Positions 53,081 through 60,535 of a stretch of 64,000 nucleotides of DNA are shown piece after piece; position 1 is the first letter of the stretch; each line of letters begins with the position of its first letter. The stretch lies in the NCBI RefSeq assembly GCF_039555335.1, contig NC_092629.1, forward strand, positions 3,615,912 through 3,679,911, given 5' to 3'. Both the position numbers and the translations under genes were made by a program. The stretch is from Amphiura filiformis. Taxonomy: Eukaryota; Echinodermata; Ophiuroidea; Amphilepidida; Amphiuridae. The notes under the pieces are model-generated. The model ran no database searches and was not told the origin of the DNA. It saw only the letters and a program-made list of their open reading frames with translations.

Positions 53081-53760
53081 ATGCCGCAGAAAAACCCAAC
53101 AGCACCACCACTTTATCCAGATTTATCACAGGTGGAACAACCACCACCTGAAGATGGAGGCATGTCATTTAGACTAAAACAAATACGTGATATACGCGAT
53201 TATTTAGAAAAAGAAGCAGAAACGCGTGGAAGATTAAGAAAAGATACAAATCATTTTTCAACGCTGCACATTATACCAACGCTGGTTCTAGTTTAGTTGC
53301 TATTGGCTCAAGTACAGCAGCCGCCATTTCATTAGCAACAGGGATTGGTGCAATTGCATCTATACCTATAGGAATTACAGCTATTGCAACAGGTGTTATT
53401 GGTGTAATAAGTTCAGGAATAGGTAAACTTGTTTTTAAAAAAGTAGAGAAGCATGAAAAAATAAAATTAACAGCTTTATCAAAATTATCTAGTGTAAATG
53501 GTCTTGTAAGTAGAGCTTTGATAGATAATCAAATAAACAATGAAGAGTTTCAAGTGATTTTGCAAGAAATGGAAAATTACCGCGAACACAAATCACAAGT
53601 AAGAAAGAAAATTCGCAATGACTTAAGCACCGAAAGAGAGGAAGAAATTCGTGAGGAGGCAGAAAAAAAAGGACTTTTGAAATTCCAGGAGATGGCGATG
53701 ACAAACCTCCAGAATAGAATGAAACATACAGACACAACGACAAACACAGATTCAGTGTAA
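53081..53760 (+). pseudogene. Polinton protein with Ala/Gly hydrophobic segment and coiled coil (one frameshift)
   Basis: ATG 53081 follows TATATTATAT directly. The first 60 residues are proline-rich (APPLYPDLSQVEQPPPEDGG) and then charged. Near 53245 (AAGAAAAG) the frame shifts, and the continuation has a long Ala/Gly/Ile hydrophobic segment (SLVAIGSSTAAAISLATGIG and onward), a Lys-rich patch and a highly charged helical C-terminus (REEEIREEAEKKG). Joined length is about 226 residues. One or two membrane helices plus a coiled coil suggest a minor virion or membrane-penetration protein. The family resembles uncharacterised Polinton proteins; the function is unknown. Confidence 0.6.
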
Positions 53761-53835
53761 AATTAGTATGTTGTTCTTATAACAATTTGGAAATAAATTA
53801 ATGTTGGAAAAAAATATTTCTACATATATATACAC

Positions 53836-54138
53836 ATGGCAAACATTTCAGTCGAGCAATTTGATCAAAAACTTCAAGAACAAAAAGACTCATTTGATGC
53901 TATCAAATGGCTAGAAATTAAAGAAGGCCAAATTTATACACGTACAAGTGTTGAATATTTTGATACACAGTACGGAGAGGGGTGTGTTGTAGTACTTAAT
54001 GGTGATAAGGTTTGGGCGCCTTCAGGTTTGGCTAAAAGATTAAAAACAGATAAAAAACCTTTTCCCCGCTTTATTAGATCAACAGGTTTAATACAAAGTA
54101 AAAAAATCCTGCACATACGTACCATGGTTTTGATTTAG
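53836..54138 (+). CDS. Small Polinton protein, unknown function
   Basis: About 100 residues from ATG 53836, preceded by TATATATACAC. It has an acidic-helical start, then IKEGQIYTRTSVEYFDTQYG, VVVLNGDKVWAPSGLAKRL and a basic end. Short beta strands separated by turns suggest a compact beta domain. An A-run at about 54102-54108 may carry a one-base indel: in the neighbouring frame the C-terminus becomes N-P-A-H-T-Y-H-G-F-D-L-V and stops at about 54140. No family assigned. Confidence 0.55.
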   Translation: MANISVEQFDQKLQEQKDSFDAIKWLEIKEGQIYTRTSVEYFDTQYGEGCVVVLNGDKVWAPSGLAKRLKTDKKPFPRFIRSTGLIQSKKILHIRTMVLI

Positions 54139-54234
54139 TGTAAAAGGTTTTGAAGTAAAAATGAAATTCCACTATTGTTAAATTTTGAAAAAAGTAAAAC
54201 ATTTTTTTTTCTAAAAAAAATCCTATAATATAAC

Positions 54235-55523
54235 ATGTCAACTGAATACGGCCACAAACTTAATCCCTACCGTAAACTTCGCAAACCAAAAGGCGTTAAA
54301 GGCATACGACGTACTCTGTACAACACCCGTCCCACGTGCCAAGCACAATTGACCAAGGTGGTATTTTAACTGTAAGATTTCCTGATCTTGGCAAAGATGA
54401 TGTTATTACTCCGGGTACATCAAAACTGTCTTTTAAAATAACTCTTAATTCTGAAAACGACGCCAATAGAACAATTGTAAATAATCTTGGCCGAACAATT
54501 GTAAGCAAACTTGAAGTAAAACTAGAAGGTCAAAGTGTTTTTGTCTTAAATGATAGTGATATATTTCTCTGTTATCAAGACTTGTGGAAAACTCCAAAAG
54601 AGCGTGAAAATGCTGTCTACCAAGGAATTCAATCAGCTGCAGTTAGAAAAATTAGAATCAACGCCGGAGACAAAGGTGCTAATGATAAAGACGTTGCAAT
54701 TGGAACAGCTTATGATAATGTTTTTAGTATTCCTTTAGACTTTGAACTACTTGAATCACACATACCATTTTTTCAAAGCGAACTTAAAGACCGCTTATCA
54801 TACGAACTTACATTTAATAATTATTGCAAGGTTGTAGTAAGCACAGATGCAAATGCAACTGATACTATTTCTGATATCCATTTAGAGTTTGAAACAATAA
54901 CTTCTCCTGAACTGGCCACCATGCTAAGAAATCAACACAAAGGCAAATCTACTGTACTTTATGACCGGGTGATAAGACACTCTCAGCTATCCTTAAATAA
55001 ATCAGATACAGTGTGGAATATTTCTATGGCACCACGAGCAAAAAGCATGAAAGGAATTTTAATACTATTTGTTGATCCTGCAGATGGTGGCGCTTCATAT
55101 GGCAGAGATACAGAAAAGTTTTACAATCCTAAAATTACAAAAGTATCAACAATCCTTGATGGAAATCCAAATCAACTTTTTGCAAGTGGAATGAAACCAC
55201 ATCAACATTTTGATGAAATAAGAAAACACTTTGCTGATGGTCGACATCGTGCTAATCCCCAAGTTGCAAAAGAACTTGAATTGGCTGATGTTTCCTTGCC
55301 TGATTACTTAACTTCAAAGTATGGACTTTGGCTTGATATGCGCGTTTCAGATGATGACTCATTACATGGGAGTGGAAGACGAATAGAGGGCGCTAGTCAA
55401 TCTATTCAAGTTGAGATAGAAAAAAATGCTGAAGCCGCTGGTGATTTAAACGCACACGTATATTATATTCAGGATGCTCAACTTAACTTTGTAAACGGCA
55501 TACTTATTAATGCAATGTATTAA
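54235..55523 (+). pseudogene. Probable double-jelly-roll major capsid protein (one frameshift)
   Basis: ATG 54235 lies after TATAATATAAC. The first 32 residues are basic (PYRKLRKPKGVKG). A one-base frame change between 54325 and 54336 leads to a frame of 395 codons with LTVRFPDLGKDDVITPG, NNLGRTIVSKLEVKLEGQ, DLWKTPKEREN and YELTFNNYCKVVVS. These are strand-rich segments consistent with two jelly rolls, and the joined length of about 428 residues fits Polinton capsid proteins. The next gene, 17 bp downstream, is the packaging ATPase, the usual neighbour. The open frame as it stands starts at a GTG, which would not initiate in an animal cell, so the upstream ATG is preferred. The assignment rests on sequence character and context. 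Confidence 0.65.
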
Positions 55524-55540
55524 TTTATTTAGTAATATAT

Positions 55541-56173
55541 ATGTCGGTAAAACAAGCTCATTCAGCAATTATTTGTGGTGCTACTGGTTCCGGTAAAACA
55601 GAGTTTACATTAGATCGACTTGAAACAGAATATTGTAATTTTTTTAAATACATCATAATTATTTGTCCCACATGGAGATATAATAAAGCTTATTTAAACC
55701 GTAAGTGGTTGTTTAAGGACCCAGATCATATTTGTCTTATTGACCCACAGGAATTAATGCCCAAGAGCAATGACCCTTTGAATGATACATCAAAGATATT
55801 TTTTGAAACACATGGAAAGCTAGACGATAGTCATGTGCTTTTTTTAATTGATGACTGCAGCTCACAAAAAGGCATGACTAAAAAGAAAAGAATGTTGTCA
55901 GAATTAGCTTTTAGTGGAAGACATCTTAATTGTTCTGTTTGGATTCTTACACAAAAGTATAATTCTGTTCTTACTGATCTTCGTGAACAGATAAAATGGC
56001 TGGCTTTATTTTACTGCAAAGATAGAGATTCTTTTGACGAAGCCATTCGTGAAAATGATGTAATACCATCATTAGAAGAAAGAAAAAGAATGCGCGATTT
56101 ATTAGCTGAACATAAACATTCAAAGCTGATACTAATTACAGAACAACCAACAAGTTATAGGTTTGAAAAATAA
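55541..56173 (+). CDS. A32-type genome-packaging ATPase
   Basis: An intact 210-codon frame whose ATG directly follows TAATATAT. Walker A is GATGSGKT (residues 13-20) and Walker B is VLFLIDD (99-105). SGRHLNCSVWILTQ (125-138) carries the sensor glutamine, and DLREQIKW (146-153) has a likely arginine finger. This is the FtsK/HerA-superfamily packaging ATPase shared by Polintons, virophages, adenovirus-like and large DNA viruses, which pumps DNA into preformed capsids. Length is normal for Polintons. It is one of the few core genes here without visible damage, and it follows the capsid gene by 17 bp. Confidence 0.9.
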   Translation: MSVKQAHSAIICGATGSGKTEFTLDRLETEYCNFFKYIIIICPTWRYNKAYLNRKWLFKDPDHICLIDPQELMPKSNDPLNDTSKIFFETHGKLDDSHVLFLIDDCSSQKGMTKKKRMLSELAFSGRHLNCSVWILTQKYNSVLTDLREQIKWLALFYCKDRDSFDEAIRENDVIPSLEERKRMRDLLAEHKHSKLILITEQPTSYRFEK

Positions 56174-56192
56174 ATTATCTGTTTTAAAATAT

Positions 56193-56321
56193 ATGCTTAG
56201 TGAAATATATCAAATAACAGGCATCATTGCTAATATTTGTATTATAGCAAGTGTATTTTTTTTAGTTATTAAAGTGTCTCAAATAAAAAAAATATTTTCA
56301 TCATATATACATGGACATTGA
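56193..56321 (+). CDS. 42-residue single-pass membrane protein
   Basis: ATG 56193 follows AAAATAT. A polar start (LSEIYQ) leads to one hydrophobic helix (TGIIANICIIASVFFLVIKV) and a short basic tail (QIKKIF). The 3' end overlaps the start of the next gene by 11 bp. The box, the spacing and the clean membrane helix make it a likely gene despite its size. Function unknown. Confidence 0.5.
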   Translation: MLSEIYQITGIIANICIIASVFFLVIKVSQIKKIFSSYIHGH

Positions 56322-56916
56322 TAAGCTGCTGGAACAAAGTTTAAATGAACAAACTGCTACACTATTACCTCAAGAAAGTAAAACGAAAGATCGACTAATA
56401 CAAGTTGTTATGAGCGGGAAAAGTACGTTTTATCTCGGCAAGCAATATAGCACAGATGAAATAGAAAAACTGGACGAGACACAGTTAGCAAAATTATACG
56501 CAAGATATGAAGCTACTCTTGGAGGTTTAATAACAAAAACTTTAAAACAACACATGGTTTATGCTTACACAAGAAAAGTTGAATGTCTTTGCCCAACGGT
56601 TAGCCAAGGACGTTTTGCATTACAAAATACAAATGAATTAAATAATAATTTAAACAATGCCCCTTTTGTAGACTTGGCACTGACTTCTCTTACTTGTAAA
56701 ATTTATCATGAATACGGTCATTTTTTAGCTTCACTTGAAGCCGCTTTGTTAACAAGTAGTTTTGTTAAACCAGTTAATCAACAAAATGTTAATTTATCTA
56801 CTCCACTGTTGAATTTTGAACAACCAGCTAATCAACAACCTGGCAACAATCAGCATGTTAATTCACCTAATTATCAGTCAGCTACGTCAACTAGTTATCA
56901 ACAAAAAACTAAGTAG
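56311..56916 (+). CDS. Polinton protein of 201 residues, unknown function
   Basis: ATG 56311 is preceded by CATATATAC. Residues 1-150 look globular and mostly helical (DRLIQVVMSGKSTFYLGKQY, LAKLYARYEATLGGLITKTL, LTSLTCKIYHEYGHFLASL). The last 50 residues are Asn/Gln-rich and disordered. The 'MSGKST' stretch is not a true Walker A. It lies between the packaging ATPase and the lysine-rich repeat protein, within the virion gene block. No family is recognised. The frame is intact. Confidence 0.6.
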   Translation: MDIDKLLEQSLNEQTATLLPQESKTKDRLIQVVMSGKSTFYLGKQYSTDEIEKLDETQLAKLYARYEATLGGLITKTLKQHMVYAYTRKVECLCPTVSQGRFALQNTNELNNNLNNAPFVDLALTSLTCKIYHEYGHFLASLEAALLTSSFVKPVNQQNVNLSTPLLNFEQPANQQPGNNQHVNSPNYQSATSTSYQQKTK

Positions 56917-56970
56917 CTGTCAACAAATTTTAACTAGCTATTAACAAAAAATATTTGCTACAACTATACT

Positions 56971-57453
56971 ATGGACCCAGAAACAATTATTAATGAAAAT
57001 GCTGAAGAAACTCCAAAAGTAGAAACTCCAAAAGTAGAAACTCCAAAAGTGGAAACTCCAAAAGTAGAAACTCCAAAAGTAGAAACTCCAAAAGTGGAAA
57101 CTCCAATTACTAAAAAAGAAAAAAAACCAAAACGCATAGAGCAGGGAAGAAAACTAGCAGAGTGGAACAAAAAAAATAAAGAACTTCTTAAACAAACTAA
57201 TAAACCTGCTGCTGTACAAAAAAATTGCACTTGAAGATACACCTAAACAAATTCCTAATGAATCAAAAAATACTTTAACAACTCAAATTAATTACCACAT
57301 TATTAGTGGAACAATCGTTGTTGGTGGGTTAGTTATTTTTCTTGTGTATTTTACGCAGCGGGGAAATGTTGTAGAGCAGGAATCTTTTGTACAACATCAC
57401 CTGAACAAATACCTGAACAAATTCCTAAACAAGATCCTTTTAATATGGAATAG
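56971..57453 (+). pseudogene. Lys-rich protein with KVETP repeats and membrane segment (frameshifted)
   Basis: ATG 56971 opens MDPETIINENAEE, followed by six tandem TPKVE units (15-bp repeat, 57010-57105) and a basic region. The frame stops at 57234, but a shift in the A7 run at about 57220 continues through LEDTPKQIPNESK into a hydrophobic helix (HIISGTIVVGGLVIFLVYF). After a second shift near 57390 it reaches PEQIPKQDPFNME and a stop at 57451-57453. A joined product of about 160 residues would have an extended charged arm anchored in a membrane. Function unknown. Confidence 0.55.
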
Positions 57454-57477
57454 TAAAAAAAAAATTTTTATAATATA

Positions 57478-57717
57478 ATGGACCCAAACACAATTCTTAA
57501 TGGAGCATATCACTCAGCAGTATTGAGTGGATTAATACTTACAAACTCAATGATTGCTAAAAGAATTCTTAAAGTAAAACCAGCTGACCTTGGTCAATTA
57601 AGTTTGAAAGATGGAGCAATGCTAACAACCAATGTGTATATATCAGTAATGATTAAAAATGCCTTGATAAAAAATGGTATATTACCTCCTAATATAAACC
57701 CGATTCCAAGTGCGTAA
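57478..57717 (+). CDS. Small Polinton protein, 79 residues
   Basis: ATG 57478 follows TTATAATATA. The start MDPNTILNGAYHSAVLSGLI resembles the start of the previous gene only in its first residues. Two hydrophobic stretches (AVLSGLILTNSMIA and AMLTTNVYISVMIKNALI) separated by K-P-A-D-L-G-Q-L-S-L-K-D-G suggest a hairpin membrane protein. It is intact and lies in the virion gene block. Function unknown. Confidence 0.55.
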   Translation: MDPNTILNGAYHSAVLSGLILTNSMIAKRILKVKPADLGQLSLKDGAMLTTNVYISVMIKNALIKNGILPPNINPIPSA

Positions 57718-57737
57718 AAAAATGTATTATTATACAA

Positions 57738-58166
57738 ATGGCATCAGCTGCAGTACTTATGATTGGAGGCGCTATTAAAAATGCTCTTGCATTTTCAGGA
57801 AGTAATTTTTCATTTAGTCAAATAAGTGGATCAGCAGAGCTCAAACGGCATAATTTAGCCATGGAGAAACTTTCAAGCGAACGAGATAAATGGAACGAAC
57901 AACGTTCAGAACGAATTGATTATGTTAATAAAAAGCTTCAACAAGAAGGACATGCAGAAAAAACTTTTCAAAATGTAGATCAAGCCATGCAAGAATATTA
58001 TTATTTGACTGGGAATAATTTACAATTTGCAACAGAAATGTCTCCAGAACCCCAATTATCAGATGTTCTTGATGAAGATCAAAAGTCAGCATTGCAAAAA
58101 GGAGAAATAGCAGTTGTTGGTGTAGGGTTATTAATTACAGGATATTTAACTTACAAATTTATTTGA
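57738..58166 (+). CDS. Polinton membrane/coiled-coil protein, 142 residues
   Basis: ATG 57738 follows TTATTATACAA. A hydrophobic N-terminus (AAVLMIGGAIKNALAF) and a hydrophobic C-terminus (IAVVGVGLLITGYLTYKFI) bracket a charged helical middle with Asn/Gln/Glu (EKLSSERDKWNEQRSERID). Such a two-anchor layout could span a membrane lining or bridge capsid parts. The frame is intact. It overlaps the minus-strand VLTF3-like gene tail-to-tail by 16 bp. Confidence 0.55.
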   Translation: MASAAVLMIGGAIKNALAFSGSNFSFSQISGSAELKRHNLAMEKLSSERDKWNEQRSERIDYVNKKLQQEGHAEKTFQNVDQAMQEYYYLTGNNLQFATEMSPEPQLSDVLDEDQKSALQKGEIAVVGVGLLITGYLTYKFI

Positions 58167-59440
58167 AGTTTTTTACAAATAATTTGCCATTCTGATTCTC
58201 TTTTTTTAAGCGTTGCTGGACTTGGTAAATGAATAAAGTTTAAAAAGTGTCTGTTTTCCATATCATCTGGTGGTAAAATCAAATCAAAAATCTTGTAAAC
58301 AAGATAAGGATATGACGGAGTGTTAGGACCAAAGCCTGGGTTTATTTCTCGTATTTCTTCACGGGTTTTAATAAAATCAACAAATATTTTTTTAGCCTTG
58401 TATAAGTACTTAAAGGGTATGCTAGGTAGCTTAACACCTGTTAATTCTTGATAGAAGTAAGTTGTATGTTTGTAGTATTTAGAAAGCTTTAGTGTTTTTA
58501 AAATGTTTCTCAAACCCTGAGGTGTTAATTCACAAATATTGTTCTTCACAATATAAGCACGTATAGTATCTAAACGATTTCCAATTGTAAGCGGAGTATT
58601 AAATCCTAAAATTTGATCAATCCAATTTGTGAAATGTTTTTCACAATTATGAACTGGTTTCTTTGGAATATAAATAGGCAGTTGGTCTTCTAAAAATGTT
58701 TGGTCTTGATTTTTTAGACGGCCACAATTTGGACAGCATAACTTGTATTCATCTTGTTCCATTGGTATTTGACAGTCAGGGCATTGGTCAGTTCGATTTG
58801 TTCGGTCAGTTTGATCTGTTCTTATATTATATACGAGGGGGTATCAAAAAGTTTTAGAAATCGCCCAGAAGTGGAAGAGCTATATCAATGAAATTTTGTC
58901 AGTGTAATTACTGGTCCTTATGTATACTATGGTGCAAAAATGGTCTTATAAGTATGTTTACTTTTTTTACAGGTGGCACTAGATGCCAATAACCTGCTGC
59001 CCCAGTTACTGCGCATAAACTGCAAGATTGAGAAAATTGAGGCAAGCAGCATTATTAAGATCCTGCTTTTGAAGGGTTGCAGTGCCTAGAAAATTGATGA
59101 TGAAATGAAAGTTATCTTCGGTGGTGATTGTGATATGTCTCTGTCGCTTTTTGGAAAAGGAATTTTTATTTCATTACAGATTGATTTTCTGGGCACTGTA
59201 ACCCTTAAAATGGAACTTAATCATGCTGCATGCCTCAATTTTCACCATTTTGCTGGTTATGCAGTTACATAGACAGGTAGTGACATCTAGCTCCTGTAAA
59301 AAAAGTAAACATACTTATGAGACCATTTTTGCACCATAGTGTACATAAGGACCAGTGATTGCACTGACAAAATTTCATTGATATAGCTCTTTCACTTCTG
59401 GGCGATTTCTAACACTTTTTGATACCCCCTCGTATGTCAT
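58151..59440 (-). pseudogene. VLTF3-like late transcription factor, split by a mariner foldback element
   Basis: The body (58762-58151, 203 residues from the first ATG on this side) has CCPNC near its start, KHFTNWI (42-48), LKLSKYYKHT (91-100), YPYLVYKIFDL (151-161) and EWQIICKKL (191-199). This order matches the poxvirus/NCLDV late transcription factor VLTF3 family, which directs late-gene promoters. Upstream in the same frame lies another pair, CPDC, giving a C-x2-C, 12 residues, C-x2-C zinc ribbon before the first ATG. The original start is therefore farther upstream. An ATG at 59440, overlapping the stop of the small gene next door as ATGA, fits after two codons, with the 599-bp foldback element between. 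I do not reconstruct it. The family call is from motif order only. Confidence 0.6.
58834..59432. mobile_element. Foldback mariner element made of two inverted 5' ends
   Basis: The ends CGAGGGGGTATCAAAAAGTT and its complement are flanked by TA. Inverted similarity covers nearly the whole element (about 160 bp strongly, about 300 bp loosely). Each arm also encodes a relic of a mariner transposase N-terminus: on the plus strand near 59033 KIEASSIIKILLLKGCSA then KIDDEMKVIFGGD, and on the minus strand near 59250 KIEACSMIKF. The element is thus two head-to-head 5' fragments of a mariner transposon. It interrupts the VLTF3-like gene. Confidence 0.85.
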
Positions 59441-59577
59441 TTTGGCATTTTTTTATATTCCTCAGTATCTAAATATTTTTTATGCATTTCCAAAACAACT
59501 TCAGCTAATCGTGCAGCTTGCATGTTATCCATTTCAGTAATTTTTTGAAGGTCTTGAACAACATTATCTGTGCTCAT
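59437..59577 (-). CDS. 46-residue helical Polinton protein
   Basis: ATG 59577 reads a charged, mostly helical peptide (VVQDLQKITEMDNMQAARL, VVLEMHKKYLDTEEY) and stops at 59437-59439. Its stop overlaps the presumed original ATG of the VLTF3-like gene, a compact arrangement that supports it being real. It shares a 21-bp AT-rich spacer with the divergent integrase gene. Function unknown. Confidence 0.5.
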   Translation of the reverse strand: MSTDNVVQDLQKITEMDNMQAARLAEVVLEMHKKYLDTEEYKKMPK

Positions 59578-59598
59578 TATATATATACAAACAATATC
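59578..59598. promoter_or_regulatory. Shared 21-bp divergent promoter
   Basis: TATATATATACAAACAATATC is the entire space between the minus-strand small gene (start 59577) and the integrase (start 59599). As at 51005-51028, one TATATA box must serve two divergent genes. Confidence 0.6.
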
Positions 59599-60535
59599 AT
59601 GTCTTCAATAGAAAAAAAATTATCTAAAATTTATTACAGTCCTAAAGGATACTGGAGAGGTATATCTGCAATTGAAAAATTAGCATCATCTGCAAAGGTC
59701 TCTGAAGAAGTAGCAAAAAATTGGCTAAAAAAACAAGCAATATGGCAAATTTATTTACCTGCTCCAAAATATATTCCTAGACCAAAATTTAATATTACTA
59801 TTCCCAGTCAAGCTCATCAAGCAGACTTTAAGTATGCACTAACTGTAGTGGATGTCGCCTCAAAAAATTCTGACGAAGTTGCAAAAGCGTTTTCAAATAT
59901 TTATAAACGTGGACCTTTAACTTGGCCTAAATTATTACAAGGTCGTGAATTTATGGGAGAAGTAAGCAAATTAATGAAATCAAAACATGTTGCAATAAGA
60001 AAAGGTGAAACAGGTTTACACAGGGCTCAGGGAATTGTCGAGAGATTTAATCGCACACTGGCTGATAAATTATTTGAACATCAATATGGTCAAGAAATTG
60101 TATAGAAGCAAGAAGCGAAAAAAATGTGCGATCCACAGAATGGGTCGCTCGTTTATCAGATGTAATCAAAGCATTAAATAATGAGACAACTAGATTAACA
60201 GACAAAAAGCCATCAGAAGCCATAAAAAATAAAACTGTTGCAGTAAAATCTTCTGCACCAACAAAAGAAACAAATGAAGTACGTTTACCATCTACTGTAG
60301 GTGTGCGGTATTTATATCAACCTGGTGAACTTGAGGGCGGAGAACGCAGAAGAAGTACGGCCCTATATGGAGTTTAAATGTGTATCGGATAGAACGGAGT
60401 GTTATAAAACCTGAAGAACCTATTCTGTATTATCTAAGTGAAGGGGCCCCGAAAAGAGGTTTTGTTCATGAGGAATTACTTGTTGTTCCTCCAGACACAG
60501 AACTACCTCCCAATGGCGTAATGACCAAAGGCTAA
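59599..60535 (+). pseudogene. Polinton integrase (rve), deleted and frameshifted
   Basis: ATG 59599 is preferred over an upstream in-frame ATG at 59518, which lies inside the divergent gene. The helical N-terminal domain (YYSPKGYWRGISAIEKLA) leads to the catalytic core: first acidic residue in HQADF (D76), then ALTVVDVAS, YKRGPLTWPKLLQ, GREF and GIVERFNRTL with the final Glu (E149). The second catalytic Asp, expected just before G-R-E-F, is absent, and the core is shorter than usual on both sides of KYALTVVD, so in-frame deletions are likely. Frameshifts near 60100 and 60355 lead through RSTEWVARL to the C-terminal PIWSLNVYRIERS and FVHEELLVVPPD, a chromodomain-like module usual in Polinton integrases. 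It overlaps the polymerase gene tail-to-tail by 33 bp. Confidence 0.85.

Noticed and set aside
53518..53760. Separate 80-codon gene
   Set aside because: It is the C-terminal part of the 53081 gene after its frameshift. The internal ATG has no box in front.
54336..54338. GTG start for the capsid protein
   Set aside because: Animal genes rarely use GTG. An ATG with a normal box lies 101 bp upstream, so a frame change is more likely.
56403..56440. Walker A motif (MSGKST) in the 201-residue protein
   Set aside because: It lacks the full G-x-x-x-x-G-K-S/T spacing and no Walker B follows.
59518..59598. Longer integrase with an N-terminal extension from ATG 59518
   Set aside because: The extension overlaps the divergent small gene and its promoter box. 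ATG 59599 fits the family start.
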